Assembly (NCBI GenBank): GCA_963691705.1
Contig: OY829537.1
Span: forward strand, 25,048,078-25,112,077
DNA: 64,000 bases
Source: Viola odorata
Lineage: Eukaryota; Streptophyta; Magnoliopsida; Malpighiales; Violaceae
Direction of reading: 5' to 3'
Made by a program: the position numbers and the translations under genes. The notes under the pieces were generated by a model that had not been told where the DNA came from, did no database searches, and was given only the letters and a program-made list of their open reading frames with translations. Of this stretch, positions 28,468-38,662 are shown piece after piece; within the stretch, counting starts at the first letter, position 1; each line of letters starts with the position of its first letter.

Positions 28468-31355
28468 ATGAAGATAGTAACGTACAATGTAAACGGATTA
28501 CGCCAGCGGATCTCGCAGTTCGGCTCCCTCGCAAAATTATTGAACTCCTTTGACGCCGATGTCGTCTGTTTCCAGGTAAAAATCGTAATTCCACAAAAAA
28601 AATCATCTTTGATTTGATTGATCCTTCAATGTTTTTTGCATTTGACGATCAAATACATATAATAGGAAACCAAGTTGAGACGGCAGGAGCTAACGGCAGA
28701 TTTAGTCATAGCTGAGGGTTACGAGTCATTTTTCTCTTGCACGCGCACCAGCGATAGAGGGCGCACTGGTTACTCTGGTAAGCTGTTTGTTAAAATGCCT
28801 CAACGAATTATTGAAAACTATAAGAAAAAAATAGAAGTGGAAAAGATCTTTTATAATATGATTTTCTATTTGCTTGTAGGTGTTGCTACGTTTTGCCGTG
28901 TAAAGGCTGCGTTTTCGAGCAATGAAGTGGCATTGCCGGTTGCTGCTGAGGAGGGTTTTAGTGGGCTTGTGGGTAGCTCCAGTTGTGGGAAACAAGAACT
29001 CTTGAGGATAGTAGATGGCCTTGAGGAGTTTGAGAAAGATGAGCTCATGAAGATTGATGGCGAAGGACGGTGTGTTGTTACCGATCATGGTCATTTCGGT
29101 AAGTTAATGTTTACGGAGGTTGGGGCTAACGTGGTTAATGATGTTAACCTTTCCTTCTATAAGTAAGGTGGAATAACTTGTTAAAAAAATTGCTGGCAGT
29201 TCTGTTCAATTTATATGGGCCTCGAGCAGACAGTGATGATATGGATAGGGTCCAGTTTAAGCGCTTGTTTTATAAGATATTACAGGTAGCTGGATTTGTT
29301 TTGAGTTGATACCTAGCATTCGTGGTGCTGCTGGATTTTCTATGTTTGGATTCATATTGGTGATCTTCACGTTGTAGAAAAGATGGGAGAATCTGTTGCA
29401 TCAAGGGAGGAGGGTGTTTGTTGTTGGAGATCTAAACATTGCTCCGACAGCTATGGATCGTTGTGATGCAGGTCCAGATTTTGAGAATAATGAGTAAGCT
29501 GCAGGGTGTTTTATATGGTGGTGCTTGCCTGTTATTTAGGCTGTGAGGATTTTTTTTTTCTTCTTTTTATACTGCTGTACGGGTCCTGGCTACCAGTGAA
29601 TGTCTTCCTATTGCTCTGTATTTGTAGATTCAGAAGGTGGTTTAGATCTCTGCTTGTGGAGGCTGGAGGTCTCTTTGTTGATATTTTCAGAGCAAAACAT
29701 CCTGACAGGTTGGACTTTGTAATTAGTATACTTATCGTTGTGTTCTTCTATAATTTGATATTCATCTTAATATTCTCTTCTTCACTGGTTCCATTTCTTT
29801 CATCATTATGAAAGCTTCTGAACTGAAACTTAGCTTTTCTATCCTGATTTTTATACAGGAGAGAAGCATTTACATGCTGGCCATCAAATACAGGTGCTGA
29901 ACAGTTCAATTATGGCACTAAGATTGATCATATTCTTTGTGCTGGACCATGCATGCATCAAGAGATTGATTTTCAAGATCATGACTTGGTAACTTGCCAT
30001 GTTAAGGAGTGTGACATACTGACAGAATATAAACGCTGGAAACCTGGAAGTACACCGAGGTAAATGTTAGATCTAACACTGTTCTTGTTGAAGATGCAAC
30101 TCCGTGGCAGTGTTCTCTTTCATAAATGTCTGTGTGGACCTGTTTGCTGCACACGCGTGCAATGACAATTATGTAACATCTCCTCTGGCCCTAGACATAG
30201 GTGGAAAGGAGGTTTGGGGATCAAACTGGAAGGTTCAGATCACGCCCCAGTCTATATGAGTTTGGTCAAAGTCCCTGATATCCACATACATGGAACTCCA
30301 TCCTTATCTAGCAGATATCTGCCCATGATTTATGGTGTCCAACAAACTCTTGGTATGAAATTTTTTTCTTGTTCTTGGATGATAAGTTTCTACTTGTCAA
30401 TTATGTCCATGTTTTTATACATATGTAGCAGTGCTAAGTCCTGAAATTGTGCAGTGTCCATCTTAACGAAAAGGGAGGCTGCTACCCAGATTCAATCTAG
30501 CAAAGAATCAAGTTTATTGTTTGATGGAGGTGCTACAATAAGTGCTTGCAGTGAAAGCACAAATAGATCATTTGGTAACTGCTGTATCTCCTGCTTACCC
30601 GTAAGTGAGTCATATTCTTTGAATGAAGACTGATAGTGCCACACTTTGGAAACAGATGGCCACTCCAAGGATTCTATTGATGAGGCTCGTCCTAACACAG
30701 AAGTTACTTTTCAGAGTAGTAGGCATAGTGATTTCACACTTGACAAGAGAACCAAGAAAAAAACAAGAAAAAGTCAAGCCCAGCTCTCCCTGACCTCTTT
30801 TTTCCAGAAAAATTCTAACATTAAATGTGGTTCTGAAAACTCTTCAAGTGATGCTGTACTTCGTCAGAAGGATGTGCCTACCTCTAATCATCACTTGACG
30901 GAAACTCACGTAATGGGTGATCAAAGCAGCAGCCTTGAAGATTACGAATCAACCCCAAGTACAGCCACACAAGTTCAAGATGAGGTAGATGGAGGTTGTC
31001 CGGAGAAAGGGAAGAATAGTGTCGCGTTACTTGAGTGGCAAAGGATACAGCAACTTATGCAGAACAGCATTCCTCTTTGTAAAGGTCACAAAGAACCGTG
31101 TGTTGCTCGTGTAGTGAAGAAACCAGGTCCTAGTTTTGGTCGCCGGTTTTATGTATGCGCTCGAGCTGAGGTATGTGTACTAGCAGTGTTGGTTTCTCAC
31201 CAGTTACTGATGAACCAGTTAGACTGGTCTCTCTCTTTTATGTGCCTTTACTGATGAAAACGTTTCTCCCTTTTGGTCTTCAGGGTCCTGCATCCAATCC
31301 TGAAGCTAATTGTGGTTACTTCAAATGGGCGGCTTCAAAATCCAGAAACAAGTGA
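28468..31355 (+). CDS. APE2: DNA-(apurinic or apyrimidinic site) endonuclease 2
   Basis: Eleven exons: 28468-28575, 28666-28777, 28880-29098, 29200-29285, 29378-29493, 29628-29708, 29859-30059, 30195-30352, 30455-30574, 30656-31170, 31284-31355, giving 595 residues, near the usual APE2 length. The N-terminal exonuclease-endonuclease-phosphatase domain starts [14 protein letters not shown] and contains CFQETKLRR (metal-binding Glu), NLYGPRA, GDLNIAP, KIDHILC and GSDHAPVY. The C-terminus has a zf-GRF domain ([24 protein letters not shown]) that binds single-stranded DNA. The enzyme trims 3' ends and cuts abasic sites in nuclear base-excision and single-strand-break repair. At the exon 9/10 border the donor at 30575 and acceptor ending 30655 keep frame; a later GTAAGT at 30601 would leave an intron too short. 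Confidence 0.93.
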
Positions 31356-31404
31356 TGTCGTTGGTTTTGTTCCAATCTGTGTGGTATAAATTGATTATAA
31401 TTCT

Positions 31405-31480
31405 AGGGATGGAACTCATGACTTACGTCATAAAGACGGCATATACGTACCAATTGAATTACAACCTCATATTTCTTTAA
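31405..31480 (-). repeat. tRNA-like SINE head, degenerate
   Basis: On the minus strand GTTGTAATTCAATTGGTACG resembles an A box and GAGTTCCATCC a B box of a tRNA-derived promoter. The same pattern recurs at 36170 and 36445. No clear tail or target duplication was seen. Confidence 0.35.
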
Positions 31481-32403
31481 AAATACTTTAATACATAACA
31501 AATTTTTAATTAACATAAAAATAACTAAAATAGATTATTTGGAACTAGTTTTTTCTCTTCATATTCTCATTATTTTATACCTAATTACCAAAATTCTGCC
31601 ATTAAGACCCGGCAACCTAACTCCACTGCTCAAAAGGCATGATTTATGAAACGAAATAACGTGATGAAGTCACAAGAATTTACTTCTTTGTTGTTTGTTC
31701 GTATAAATCCCAACTATTTTTTGTCGAAAATACCCTTATATAAATTTATACGAACAATTCAATATTAAAGATGATATTTGTTGAAAAAAACCAAACTTTC
31801 CAAAGCAAATTAATATAATTTATTATACATTAAAACAATTTTATCTTAAATATAAGAAATGATTTAACTGTGATTATCAAAAGTAAAATTAGGCTTATCA
31901 AGGGATGGAGGAAAAGAAAAATATATATATATATAAGTGCGGTATTTTTTGTTCTTTAATTATTTTAAAATATGGAGGGATAATTTTATCATAAATAAAT
32001 TTTATTTGTTAAAATCCTAGGAATCCTACCAAACAAGGTATTGATGAAGTTATATAATTACCTTGCCAAAACATTTCTAGAATCTCTCAACCAAACGCCC
32101 CCTCTAAGTTTACAAATCTTCCATTTCGAGTTTTTAGTTTTAAAACTTGCAAAAATAAAAAAAACAAAATTATTAAAATATCTATAATTTACTAGGTTTT
32201 TTTTTGGCAGTGGGGGATTTAAAAATTAATATTAAATTTGTGTTTTGTTTGACATAGAATTATATATTTGAGTTAAATTGAATAATAATAGAAAAATATA
32301 ATTATGTGCAGAATATGACTTTTGTTAAAAATAAGACTTCCCAAATATGTTGTTACCAATATTGGCGTAAAACAAGAAGCTTCCTGGAATCTAAAGCATT
32401 CCT
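31481..32403. other. AT-rich intergenic DNA between APE2 and the RING gene
   Basis: It contains a short AT dinucleotide run (about 31920-31936) but no gene, RNA gene or complete transposon that I can support. Confidence 0.55.
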
Positions 32404-32538
32404 ATGTATCTTGGTCACTGCACAAGTGCTGAATTAGTTTTCCTAAAATGGCGACACGCGGAGACAAGATTTTTTAATCTACAAAACCCTATTTCAATCT
32501 CCATCACAGTCACTTCTTCATCTTCTTCCCTGAATTTA

Positions 32539-33153
32539 ATGGGTCCTCTTCTCCGTTGTAATCCAATCCGTAGGCACCTCTTGGAGTCACCAACCGATCA
32601 TCATCATCACCAAACTGACCACCCAGCAGGAAGAGATATGGGCATCACCGTCCTATTACTCGCCACCATCATCCTTATAACCTCGTTGCTCTTTTCCATC
32701 TATCGTTGTTTCGTGCCACAAAACCCATCTCCGGTTCACCGTCCCAATGCACAAAACAGCTGCAATTCGGAATCTGAGAGTAAAGAGCAGCGGCCGGAAG
32801 AGGTGGCTGCTCTTCCGGTATTTGTATTTGGTGAAGAAACAGGTGCCGGGCCTGATTCTTCTGATCAAGAAAGCTGTGCGATTTGCCTGGATGAGTTTGC
32901 GCAAGGGGATTGCATGAAGTTTTTGCCCAAATGTAAGCACATTTTCCACAAAGATTGTATTGACAAGTGGCTGTTGTCGCATTCTTCGCTCTGCCCTGTT
33001 TGTAGGGACCGTGCCATTCAGAGAAATCCTGAGTCTACCCAGAGAAACTGTGGAAACACCAACAATGTTGTTGGTGGCGGGGTGGCTACTCTTGATATTC
33101 ATAATGGTCCAGTTCCTGTTGCTTTGAACTTGCCTTCCTTTGCCAGGATTTAG
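32539..33153 (+). CDS. RING-H2 finger protein, ATL-type E3 ubiquitin ligase
   Basis: A single-exon gene of 204 residues from the ATG at 32539. An in-frame ATG at 32404 would add 45 residues with no family resemblance, so the later start is preferred. A membrane segment lies at about residues 35-53 (MGITVLLLATIILITSLLF), followed by a Ser/Glu-rich linker, LPVFVFG in the place of the GLD motif, and a complete RING-H2: CAICLDEF, then FLPKCKHIFHKDCIDKW and LCPVCR, with the Cys3-His2-Cys3 ligands and the Trp that ATLs keep. ATL proteins are membrane-anchored E3 ligases that pass ubiquitin from E2 to substrates, often in stress or defence. The substrate is unknown. It lacks introns, typical of ATLs. 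Confidence 0.88.
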   Translation: MGPLLRCNPIRRHLLESPTDHHHHQTDHPAGRDMGITVLLLATIILITSLLFSIYRCFVPQNPSPVHRPNAQNSCNSESESKEQRPEEVAALPVFVFGEETGAGPDSSDQESCAICLDEFAQGDCMKFLPKCKHIFHKDCIDKWLLSHSSLCPVCRDRAIQRNPESTQRNCGNTNNVVGGGVATLDIHNGPVPVALNLPSFARI

Positions 33154-33849
33154 TTTATTTCTTTTTGATGGAAGAAAGTTTTGTGGGATATTCCAGAATA
33201 ATTTTGTTATTCGTTTTGAGAGTGTGAATAACAAAGGGGCGGCTTGGTACTTCTTATTGAATACAAAAGTTAATCTTTTTTCAGGTTTGGTATAATGTTT
33301 TAGGTAAGAGTTCAATTGAAATTGGATTGAATCAATGATAGAGAATGAATTCTTGCACAAAATGGGGTGATTTGTCAAGAATTCCACGTTTAATGCTGTC
33401 AATTTCAATTCTTCTAGCATTAAGGTTATACCAATAATTTGAATTCATTCCAGTAAATGAATTCTAACTGTTAGGACAAACATTTGCACTTGATTGATGT
33501 TTTCTTTGTGCTTTCATATCTAACTTATGTTGCTGATGACTAATAAGTTTGGATTGTTGACATGTCAATTAGGATTTGATCTTAGCTTATATTAGTTGAA
33601 AATGCTATTATGCTCTTTGTGGCTATTAAGTTTGCAGATACTGTTATGTGGGTCGTTGAGTATTGCTGTCTTGGCTGTTCATGTGTGTTTCTTGCATCCA
33701 TCATGGTATGTTTACTATGTATTGATTGCTCTTTTATATTATGTTTTTATTAATGGTTTTCATGACAAGAAGTGAGAGATTCTTGTATTTTGATGATTTG
33801 TATCCATTGCTATTGATGGTTGATAAAAGCAATCTACCAGGTCCTAGAT
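33154..33849. other. Intergenic DNA after the RING gene
   Basis: Holds the RING gene 3' UTR. The 254-codon minus-strand open frame at 32656-33420 is antisense to the RING exon and not supported. Nothing else was recognised. Confidence 0.55.
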
Positions 33850-34215
33850 GAATTAGCTACCTAGGATTAGGGGTTTTTCCTTTTCACCTTTTTGATCAAA
33901 AGCAGGATAACCAAATATCATTCTGAAGAAAAGATACAAACTCAGTAAGAGAATCGAAACGATCAGAGGAAGTACGAGTTTTTGCATTCCTTGCCAACCA
34001 GTCAGCAACTTTGTTTGAATCTCTGCTCACCCTGGAATATCTGTCTGCAATTTTCTTACCAATTTTTCATGAACTAACTGCATTATTTGACAGACGGTTT
34101 TGAAGAACCTCTTGATCAGTCTCCTTTCAGGAATACATCTCGTCGGAGGCCAGTATAATGCTAGTTTAGTTCCAGTTCAACAAGCATAAACCTCTGCAAC
34201 TAAGGTAGGTCTGTA
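33850..34215 (-). pseudogene. RNase H domain remnant, LINE-derived
   Basis: Read on the minus strand with frameshifts, the piece gives AEVYA and then, in another frame, RYSRVSRDSNKVADWLARNA and a C-terminal NDIWLSC. This is the pattern of the RVT_3/RNase H domain at the end of plant LINE reverse transcriptases (or stand-alone copies of it). Catalytic residues are partly lost and the frame is broken, so it is a fossil. Confidence 0.6.
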
Positions 34216-36169
34216 GCTAATCTTTACATGTGAATAGGCTAAAACATCACCAGAACAAATTTAGAGGCAATAGGATTAATTTTTAAGGTCGCCCTAATTC
34301 AATGGAGGCTGCCAATGGTGTAAACTTGATTAGGAAAGGGTGGAGGAGAGCTTGTGACAAGCCTGGAGTGCTTGCATTGAGGACTTGTAGATATCTGCTC
34401 TCTAATTACTGAAACGTTACTGCTTAATGAGCCAATTAATGCGAACAGGCTAACATTCTTGCCGTATCAAGCCAAAATCCATTTCCCAGTTGCCCCATCA
34501 TGCCCAAATACTTGCCGTTCTTCAAGGATCCTTCCATTCCCAGCATATCAGATTTTTGTTGCTGCAACTTACAAAAGATTTTCTTAAAGAATATAAGTAA
34601 TAAATTAACTTCTTTTTTTCAATTTCTAAAATAAACATTTATATTTTCAATTTGCTCAAATCATACCTTTTACCCGTAAAATTGATAAAAAAAATTATAT
34701 TCAATCTTGATTTGCTAATTGGCACGGTTGTATATTTGGCACGTTAGGATTTTCAAACATGTAAATTTAAAAGTTTAGTGTAATATCACATTAAAATTCT
34801 CAAAACAACATTATTTTGAAACCCAAAATTACTGTAATCTTGTGAGATAATTGTGTAATGTCACGTACTTTACATTTCAGTTAGGTAAGTGGTGAAATCT
34901 TTTACTAATATTCCACAAGAACCCTATAATTATAAACCCCATTAATATCCGACAATTTATGCAAGTGAAGTATAAGGTATAACATGACATTTTCGGAGCA
35001 CTTAATAATTTCGATGAAAAGGTGTAAGAAAACTTGAAAGATTACTTTTTAGTTTAATGATATTTTCTAATCCTTAAATAGACTATTTATTCAAACTAGT
35101 CTACTTTATGGACCAATTTAAATAAAAATATCACTATACGAGACTCTTTATGTAGATATTACCTGGCACATAATTGAGATGTAAGTAGGAGGAATCAAAC
35201 TAAACAAATAGATCATAATACTATAAGGAACAAATTAAACAAATTAATACTTTAAAAACTATATTAAATAAATTTATATTTTAAAAGCCATATTAAATAA
35301 AATCTTATACTTTAGAGTCAAAAATGTCATCAGAGGATTATAATTGTTGACATTAAAGTTGCGTCACACCACTATAATAAGACCATTACTACCTTCTTTT
35401 TTATTCTTTCTGCCAATTCAGCTTCTGGATAAGCATTTGTGGAATGAGTTGCAGTAGTAATTAATTTGCAAATTACAAATTACATCCACTGACAGCAATG
35501 TGTTCCTTATCCACTGAGTCAGTGACGGCTATATATGTATATATATATATAAACAGCAAAATGCCAATCAATTACAAACTAAGGCGACGAAGTAAACACG
35601 ACGTTTATAAAATACAATGCACCATATTGAAAAAAACATCAACATAATAAAAAAAAATACCCACGTGCGAAAAGAATCTTAATTCCATCCTTAAATTACA
35701 CATTCAAGAAAACCTAAATATTAGGCAAACTTTCTGATCAAAAAATAATTATTAGGCATACTAATTGCTTATAAGTGCCCGCTTTGTGTCCGAAAGTCGC
35801 TCCCATCTTTTTCTACGTTACGTATACTTTTATTTATTTCAGTAAAGAAACTAATCTCGTTATTTTTCTATTTATTTCATAAAACATATATGAACATGTG
35901 TCATGGAAATAATTCATTAATGGATATTCGCAATCAATATGAAAATCGGGAGAATGACATCATTTTCCCCATCTTTGGTCTCTATTGCAACTTTTAATTA
36001 ACTTAGAAAATTAATAAATAGATGAGTTAACTTTTATTTAATAAATAGATGTGTTGACCCGAGATGTAGAACGGTTAGTTGCGCGGGTTGGTTATGCGTC
36101 TACCAAAAATCTTTAGCAGCCCTCGGAACAATGATAATTTATTTATTTTTGGTTCTTTTATTAATTACC
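34216..36169. other. AT-rich intergenic DNA
   Basis: No supportable gene. It contains a short TA repeat (about 35530-35551) and long AT-rich stretches. Confidence 0.55.
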
Positions 36170-36245
36170 ATTATAATATTAAGGATTAAATTCGTAACCT
36201 TACGTTATAAAAATGACATGTACTATCAGTTGAATTACAACTTAA
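36170..36245 (-). repeat. tRNA-like SINE head, degenerate
   Basis: On the minus strand GTTGTAATTCAACTGATAGT is followed about 35 bp later by AAGGTTACGAATTTAATCC, in the order of A and B boxes. It resembles the plus-strand copy at 36445. Confidence 0.4.
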
Positions 36246-36444
36246 CTTTTAATGGAATGTGTTGAGTTTTAGTTTTTTTTTTCACATTAACAAATTCATA
36301 TTTATTTATCAACCATATTAACGCCAATTAAGTATTTAACAACCACATTAATATGATTAATAGAGTTTTTTTAAAAAAAGAAATCCGTCAATTTATAAAA
36401 TTAACATTGTTCGTTATATATAAAGTACAATTGACTGACAAGTA

Positions 36445-36540
36445 CTAAGTTGTAGTTCAACTGATTAGTGCATACGGTATTTATAACGTAGGTATAGATT
36501 CAATCCCCGTATTGAAATGATAATTAACAATATAACCATT
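36445..36540 (+). repeat. tRNA-like SINE head
   Basis: GTTGTAGTTCAACTGATTAG (A-box-like) and, about 45 bp on, GGTATAGATTCAATCCC (B-box-like) give the spacing of a tRNA-derived RNA polymerase III promoter. No aminoacyl-stem pairing supports a real tRNA. Confidence 0.45.
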
Positions 36541-36849
36541 TAAAAAACATTAACGGCCAAAACTAGCAAAATTAGATAAGTAAGAAAATTTTAATACAAT
36601 ATAGAGTTTAGTTTAGTTAGATCAAATTTATAAACATACGTAACGAAGAATACCGATGAACATAGGAGTAAATTAATAAAAAAATTATTTTAAAGACAAA
36701 AAGAATAAAGTATACGTCGCCTAGCCTATTTTGGTTGCGACCACATTTTCACAGTAATTTAACTGTAGAAATTGACATTCATTCCTCTCTATATATATTC
36801 AGAAAGAATGTACTTTTTTCTCACTTGTTTTAATTTATAAACTGAAATA

Positions 36850-37104
36850 CTCTATCCGTCTTAAATTAAATAACGTTTTAAAATTTTTATTTATTTTAAA
36901 TTAAATGGCATTTTACTATTTTTTTAGATGATTTTTTATCTAACTTTACTAAGTTACTCTTTATTATTAAGAGAGATGATTAGTGAGAGTAACAAAATAT
37001 GTAAATTAAAATAAGATAAGAAGGATATTAGTGTCAAATATAACTTTAAAAAACGTGGAAAGTAATTTTCTACGTGTAAAACATTTAATTTGAGATGAGA
37101 ATAG
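36850..37104. mobile_element. Stowaway-like MITE, degenerate, 255 bp
   Basis: Left end CTCTATCCGTCTTAAATTAA and right end, reverse-complemented, CTATTCTCATCTCAAATTAA form an imperfect inverted repeat, with TA at 36848-36849 and 37105-37106. Size and AT-richness fit an old CTCCCTCCGTC-type MITE. Confidence 0.65.
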
Positions 37105-37106
37105 TA

Positions 37107-37510
37107 TTAGTTTGTCTAATGTACAGTATGTAGTCATCTTTAGCTTTTTTTCTACTTGAATAACATGTAGCTTTGATTTTTATACCTTAATTTTGTCTGG
37201 GAATGAGGCGAGCCTTCTATTTATTATGCCTCTATTATGTACTCAAGCTTCTTGCTTGAGTTTATGCAGTTTTCTTTTTTCAGTTTAAAAAAAAAAATCA
37301 GAAAACAGGAGCAAATGTTAATCAAAATTCAAAACAGGAAAAAAAAATACACATTCAATACCAAATTAATCTAGTATAACTTGATTAGAATAGTATTAAT
37401 TTCCTATTGCATTATTGAGTTGAAAATTTCAGCTTAATTATTATTATTATTTAAATCAACCGTAACATTACTTAAAGAATCGTGTTACAATCAAGTTCTG
37501 TGGGACATAC
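37107..37510. other. AT-rich flank of the outer retrotransposon
   Basis: No feature was recognised. The last five bases before the LTR are CATAC (37506-37510), the expected target-site duplication of the outer element. Confidence 0.55.
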
Positions 37511-38662
37511 TGATATGGTGCCTATATGGAAAACGCACCGATTGATGAATCGTTGCTCAGCGACAAGGATTTGAATGCGGAAAACTTAACTCGTTGGAAA
37601 CTCCAACCCTCCTAAGCGCGATGCTTAGGCAACCTGGACGAAATCCTTCAAGGATCTTCAATAGAACTCGGACCCTCCTAGGTGCAATACCTAGACAACC
37701 CCGACGAGACTAAAGAATGGGATGATAGACTTCGTGTTTTACTTGAGGCTAGACGCGACTTATCAAACCGGGTATAGAACAAGGATCTTGGAGATCAACT
37801 GAAGAAAACTCTTCTGGTTTTTAATAATAATCAACGTAAAGAAACAATGAGGCGGCTCTCCCTTTTTATGGAAAGAAATCCGCAAACCCTACTTAGGAAG
37901 TTTACTTGCGCTTAACTACTTAAAAGCACTCCTAATTATTTATCTACTTAATAATAAAATCCACCTAGATAAATAATAGTCAAACAACTTAAAATAAAGT
38001 CAATCCAGGTCCTGGTCAAGTCAAAGTCCGGTCAGAGTGACCAACGCTTGAGTCGGATCCGCTGGAGGCCCGTTGGGCTTTATTTCTACACACGCTGAGT
38101 AGAACAAGGCGTTCTCTCAACTCCCTTGGGAGAATTGGATGAAATTTGGAAAGAGTACTTCTAAGACACATATCTCACCATGGTACAAAGATAGTGCGGG
38201 GAAATATTCGTCCATCGTCAAAAGGCTCGAAGGTGGCTTTCGCCGGCAGTATGATACTTTGGGTGAGGCGTTCTCCCTACCCTTTGATGCGATTGAGCTG
38301 GCACTTGGCAGGCTTATTCCTGGTGATTTATAAATACATCCTGTCTTTTCAGAATATTTCTTACATCAAAATATGGGCTAGAGGTCCGACTTGGCCCATG
38401 GTGGCCTCGGTGGTGCCTCGGTTGTGGCGTGCACGAGTGTGACGAGGCGCGGCTGGGGCGCGCAGACTGGCTGAGTCCAGTGAGGCTTCGGCCTTCAGCT
38501 CCTCATGGATCAGGGTGTTTAGCCTCACTTGCAGGGTCCTCGTGGATCAGGGTGCTTAGCCTCGCTTGTAGGGTCCTCGCGTGCGAGCGTGTGATGGCGC
38601 CTGCGGGCGGCAAGGGCACGGGTGCGGTAGATGCGGCTGGACTCCTAGTCTGGCTCGTATCA
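37511..38662 (-). repeat. 3' LTR of the CRM-like element (1152 bp)
   Basis: Bounded by TGATATGG on the left and CGTATCA on the right of the plus strand, i.e. TGATAC...ATATCA on the element's own strand. The left boundary is fixed by identity with 63841-64000 and the right by the adjacent polypurine tract. The last 160 bp encode the end of integrase. Confidence 0.85.

Noticed and set aside
30601..30636. Splice donor GTAAGT at 30601 in APE2
   Set aside because: The only in-frame acceptor would leave a 36-bp intron, too short for plants. The donor at 30575 with the acceptor ending 30655 keeps frame and gives 81 bp.
32656..33420. 254-codon minus-strand open frame
   Set aside because: It is fully antisense to the RING-H2 gene, which has an intact domain. 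The antisense product has no recognisable features.
36445..36540. Functional tRNA gene
   Set aside because: A and B boxes look plausible but I could not form acceptor and anticodon stems, and similar decayed copies suggest a SINE.
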